From the NCBI GenBank assembly GCA_030683195.1, contig JAUXQA010000518.1:1-6896 (forward strand): a stretch of DNA of 6,896 nt. Reading direction: 5' to 3'. Origin of the DNA: Rhodoferax sp. (GTDB taxonomy: Bacteria > Pseudomonadota > Gammaproteobacteria > Burkholderiales > Burkholderiaceae_C). A program made the translations under genes and the position numbers. The notes under the pieces are model-generated. The model did no database searches and had not been told where the DNA came from. It worked only from the letters and a program-made list of their open reading frames with translations. Numbering within the stretch: position 1 is the first letter of the stretch; every line of letters starts with the position of its first letter. Below are positions 4,974 to 6,896 of the stretch, piece after piece.

Positions 4974-5981
4974 TTAATCGGGTTTGATATTGGCATCGCG
5001 CACGAGCTTTTCATAACGCTGGCGCTCAGACCGGATCAGGGCTGCAAACATATCGGCGCTACCCGGGATGATTTCTCCCCCAACGGCCGTCATGCGCTCA
5101 CGCACCTCCTTGGTTTGCAGCGCCTTTTGTACTTCAGCGTGCAGCAAAGCCACGATGGGCTTGGGCGTGGCAACAGGGGCCACCAGACCGTACCAGACCG
5201 ATGCTTCAAAGCCTGGAAATCCCGACTCGGCAATGGTCGGTGCGTCGGGAAAGATGGCAGAGCGGTTCGGGCTGAGCACAGCCAACACTTTCAACTTGCC
5301 ACTCTTCACGTGCGGCTGGACTTCCAGTGCGTTAACCGCCACCAGTGGCACCTGGCCTCCTATCACGTCAGTGAGGGCTTGGGCGCCACCGCGATAGGGG
5401 ACATGCTGCAAATTGATGCCCGCGGCGCGTACAAAGAACTCCAAAGCCATGTGCGGCGTCGAGCCATTGCCGGGTGTGCCAAACGCAATGGCGCCCGGTC
5501 GGGCCTTGGCGGAAGCAAGCAACTGGGCGATGTTGGCGTAGGGCGCATTCACGTTGGCCGCAATCACTACCGGCACGCGTCCGATCAATGACACTGGCAC
5601 CAAGTCTCGCTCGGCGTCAAATGGCGCAGGCTGATACAACGCCATGTTGGCGGCCAGTGCATTGGCCGCCATCATCAGGGTGTAGCCATCGGGCTCGGAC
5701 CCGATTACATGCTTCACGGCAATGTTGGTGCCCGCGCCTGGCTTGTTTTCAACAATAAAGGGTTGCCCCAAACTAGTGGACATGGCTTGGCCAACGGCAC
5801 GCGCCACGGCATCCACCGCGCCCCCAGCTGAATAACCCACCACGACCCTGACCGGCTTGGCCGGATAAGGCTGGGCCAAAGATGGGAGCGATAACGCGCT
5901 GATCAACGCTGCGGCGGCTAGGCTCAGGGACAGACGGCGTGTGAAATTAGGTAGCGGGTTGAACATGGGAATGTTTTTCAT
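4974..5981 (-). CDS. tripartite tricarboxylate transporter (Bug/TctC) periplasmic solute-binding protein
   Basis: This is a periplasmic binding protein of the Bug/TctC family, which captures carboxylates or aromatic acids for a TctA/TctB-type membrane carrier. From the ATG at 5979-5981 it has 335 residues, near the usual length. A signal peptide is clear: positively charged FTRR, then a hydrophobic core (LSLSLAAAALISAL) and a likely cleavage after SLA before QPYPAKPVR. Family motifs are VGYSAGGAVDAVAR, VENKPGAGTN, EPDGYTLMM, VPYRGGAQALTDVIGGQV and FPDAPTIAESGFPGFE. The start is uncertain. A GTG at 6021-6023 extends the frame by 14 residues, an ATG at 5964-5966 shortens it by five, and none has a clear ribosome binding site. 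A 12-base inverted repeat, ACAGGCACCTGT, lies upstream at 6016-6027. No tctA or tctB is present, as is common for Bug proteins. TphC in Comamonas, a relative, brings in terephthalate with a shared distant carrier. Protocatechuate or a related acid is a plausible ligand here by position only. Confidence 0.93.
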   Translation of the reverse strand: MKNIPMFNPLPNFTRRLSLSLAAAALISALSLPSLAQPYPAKPVRVVVGYSAGGAVDAVARAVGQAMSTSLGQPFIVENKPGAGTNIAVKHVIGSEPDGYTLMMAANALAANMALYQPAPFDAERDLVPVSLIGRVPVVIAANVNAPYANIAQLLASAKARPGAIAFGTPGNGSTPHMALEFFVRAAGINLQHVPYRGGAQALTDVIGGQVPLVAVNALEVQPHVKSGKLKVLAVLSPNRSAIFPDAPTIAESGFPGFEASVWYGLVAPVATPKPIVALLHAEVQKALQTKEVRERMTAVGGEIIPGSADMFAALIRSERQRYEKLVRDANIKPD

Positions 5982-6036
5982 TTGGGATTGAAGATATTGA
6001 ATCGGGCCATGGTGAACAGGCACCTGTCGTCAGACG

Positions 6037-6896
6037 TCAAGCCGAACCCTTTGGATTGATTTTCTCAAGCAAGCGGTCGGCCTCCATGCGCCAATCGGCA
6101 CTGCGTGCAAATCCCGACCCACCCTTTTCGCCAAACCATCCCGCATCGGCACAGTCGGCCACCCAGCCCTGGCGCTCGGCCGTACCGTTGGCGCTCCAAG
6201 GGGTCAGGCCGGCATCGGCCACCGTCTGCGCTACTTCACGCACTTCCTCGCTTCGTCGGCGGCCATGTTCGATAACCCGCTGAAAGAAGTAGCTGGCCTG
6301 CTTTTCCCAGTCGATACCGGGAAAGGTCTCATAAAGGGATGCCACCACCGCGTCTTCCACTCCGTAATGGCGTGCCGCTGTGAAACTTTCGATCACCATG
6401 GCCTCCAGGCCCTTGATCATCACGCTGCGGCACATTTTGGTGGCACTGGCCACACCCAGTTTGTCACTGACGACTTTGCTGGAAAAGCCCAGGGTGTTGA
6501 TGAGCGGTGACAACTCAGCAGCAAAGACACCCCCCAGAAGCAAGGGAACTTTGATGCGATAGGGTGGGATGCTGGTCATCACCGCTCCCTCCACATAGCA
6601 TCCGCCCGAGGCGTCAATCAACGCCGCTGCACGCTGCTTGGCTCCAGGAGAAGCCGAGTTGAAATCAAGAAAAAAAGTACCCTTGTTGAGTGCAGGCGCA
6701 CAGGCTTGCGCAACTGACACAGTCTGGCTGGCCGTAACGGCGCTGACAATGAGGTCCACATTTGCCGCGAGGTCTGCAGCAGAAGTAGCCAAGCGGACGC
6801 CGTGACGCGCCGCATGACTTTGCAGCGTCACATCAATCGCAGGTGAACCAAACTTGGAGTCATAGGCGCTCACCGAGAGGTATTGGGCACGCAGGT
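6037..6896 (-). CDS. NAD(P)-binding oxidoreductase with DUF1932 C-terminal domain (N-terminus missing)
   Basis: This is the C-terminal ~286 residues of a 6-phosphogluconate/beta-hydroxyacid dehydrogenase-like oxidoreductase. The frame is open to the right edge, so the GxGxxG nucleotide loop lies outside the window; a GTG at 6871-6873 is internal and not a believable start. Seen: the rest of a Rossmann domain (NVDLIVSAVTASQTV), then FLDFNSASPGAKQ where beta-hydroxyacid dehydrogenases have their D-x-S-T-x-x-P substrate loop. EGAVMTSIPPYRIKVPLLLGG follows in place of the usual glycine-rich DAPVSGG loop. A helix with ATKMCRSVMIKG contains lysines that could be the catalytic one. The last ~100 residues (from about WEKQASYFFQRVIEHG to WFGEKGGSGFARSADW) fit the DUF1932 domain. 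Its stop lies 55 bases before the binding-protein ATG, so it probably belongs to the same operon. The substrate is unknown. It is not one of the standard lig/pmd enzymes (the LigJ, LigU and LigK families look different). Confidence 0.85.
   Translation of the reverse strand, partial: LRAQYLSVSAYDSKFGSPAIDVTLQSHAARHGVRLATSAADLAANVDLIVSAVTASQTVSVAQACAPALNKGTFFLDFNSASPGAKQRAAALIDASGGCYVEGAVMTSIPPYRIKVPLLLGGVFAAELSPLINTLGFSSKVVSDKLGVASATKMCRSVMIKGLEAMVIESFTAARHYGVEDAVVASLYETFPGIDWEKQASYFFQRVIEHGRRRSEEVREVAQTVADAGLTPWSANGTAERQGWVADCADAGWFGEKGGSGFARSADWRMEADRLLEKINPKGSA

Noticed and set aside
6871..6873. GTG as the start of the DUF1932 oxidoreductase
   Set aside because: The frame stays open to the window edge and a start here would remove the nucleotide-binding loop, so the gene is truncated by the window.
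1..6896. Mobile elements, CRISPR arrays, tRNA or rRNA genes, phage or toxin-antitoxin genes
   Set aside because: I found no transposase, terminal inverted repeats, regularly spaced repeats or RNA-gene signatures on either strand; the window is filled with catabolic, regulatory and transport genes.

Overview
The window looks like chromosomal DNA from a moderately GC-rich betaproteobacterium, most likely a member of the Comamonadaceae or a close Burkholderiales relative. The evidence is the presence of a Bug/TctC-type periplasmic binding protein, a Gfo/Idh/MocA-type LigC, and the gene order ligI-ligA-ligB-ligC, which matches the pmdDABC order known from Comamonas. The genus cannot be fixed from this sequence alone. 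All nine genes lie on the minus strand, so transcription runs from high to low coordinates.

In transcription order the layout is as follows. A 5'-truncated DUF1932-type NAD(P)-binding oxidoreductase enters from the right edge (6037-6896). It is followed by a TctC/Bug solute-binding protein (4974-5981) and then by four tightly packed genes: 2-pyrone-4,6-dicarboxylate hydrolase (ligI/pmdD), protocatechuate 4,5-dioxygenase alpha and beta chains (ligA and ligB, or pmdA and pmdB), and CHMS dehydrogenase (ligC/pmdC). The gaps between these four are only 2, 1 and 0 bases. After an 84-base spacer comes a TetR-family regulator (1041-1691), then a 128-base spacer, then the small (dctQ) and large (dctM) membrane subunits of a TRAP transporter. 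The dctM gene runs off the left edge.

The core is the upper part of the protocatechuate 4,5-cleavage (meta) pathway. LigAB opens protocatechuate to 4-carboxy-2-hydroxymuconate-6-semialdehyde, LigC oxidises the hemiacetal form to 2-pyrone-4,6-dicarboxylate, and LigI hydrolyses this to 4-oxalomesaconate. The later steps (LigJ hydratase, LigU tautomerase, LigK aldolase) are not in the window. Two incomplete transport systems flank the enzymes: a Bug binding protein with no TctA/TctB beside it, and a TRAP membrane pair with no visible DctP. Both are plausible uptake parts for aromatic acids or carboxylates, but their substrates are inferred only from position.

The catabolic genes are of well-known kinds, and I see no mobile element, CRISPR array, RNA gene or phage gene. 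The least explained parts are the DUF1932 oxidoreductase, the unusual transporter arrangement, and a candidate TetR operator. That operator is a 13-base box, with one mismatch, found both upstream of dctQ and across the first codons of tetR. tetR also has a TATACT hexamer positioned for a leaderless transcript.
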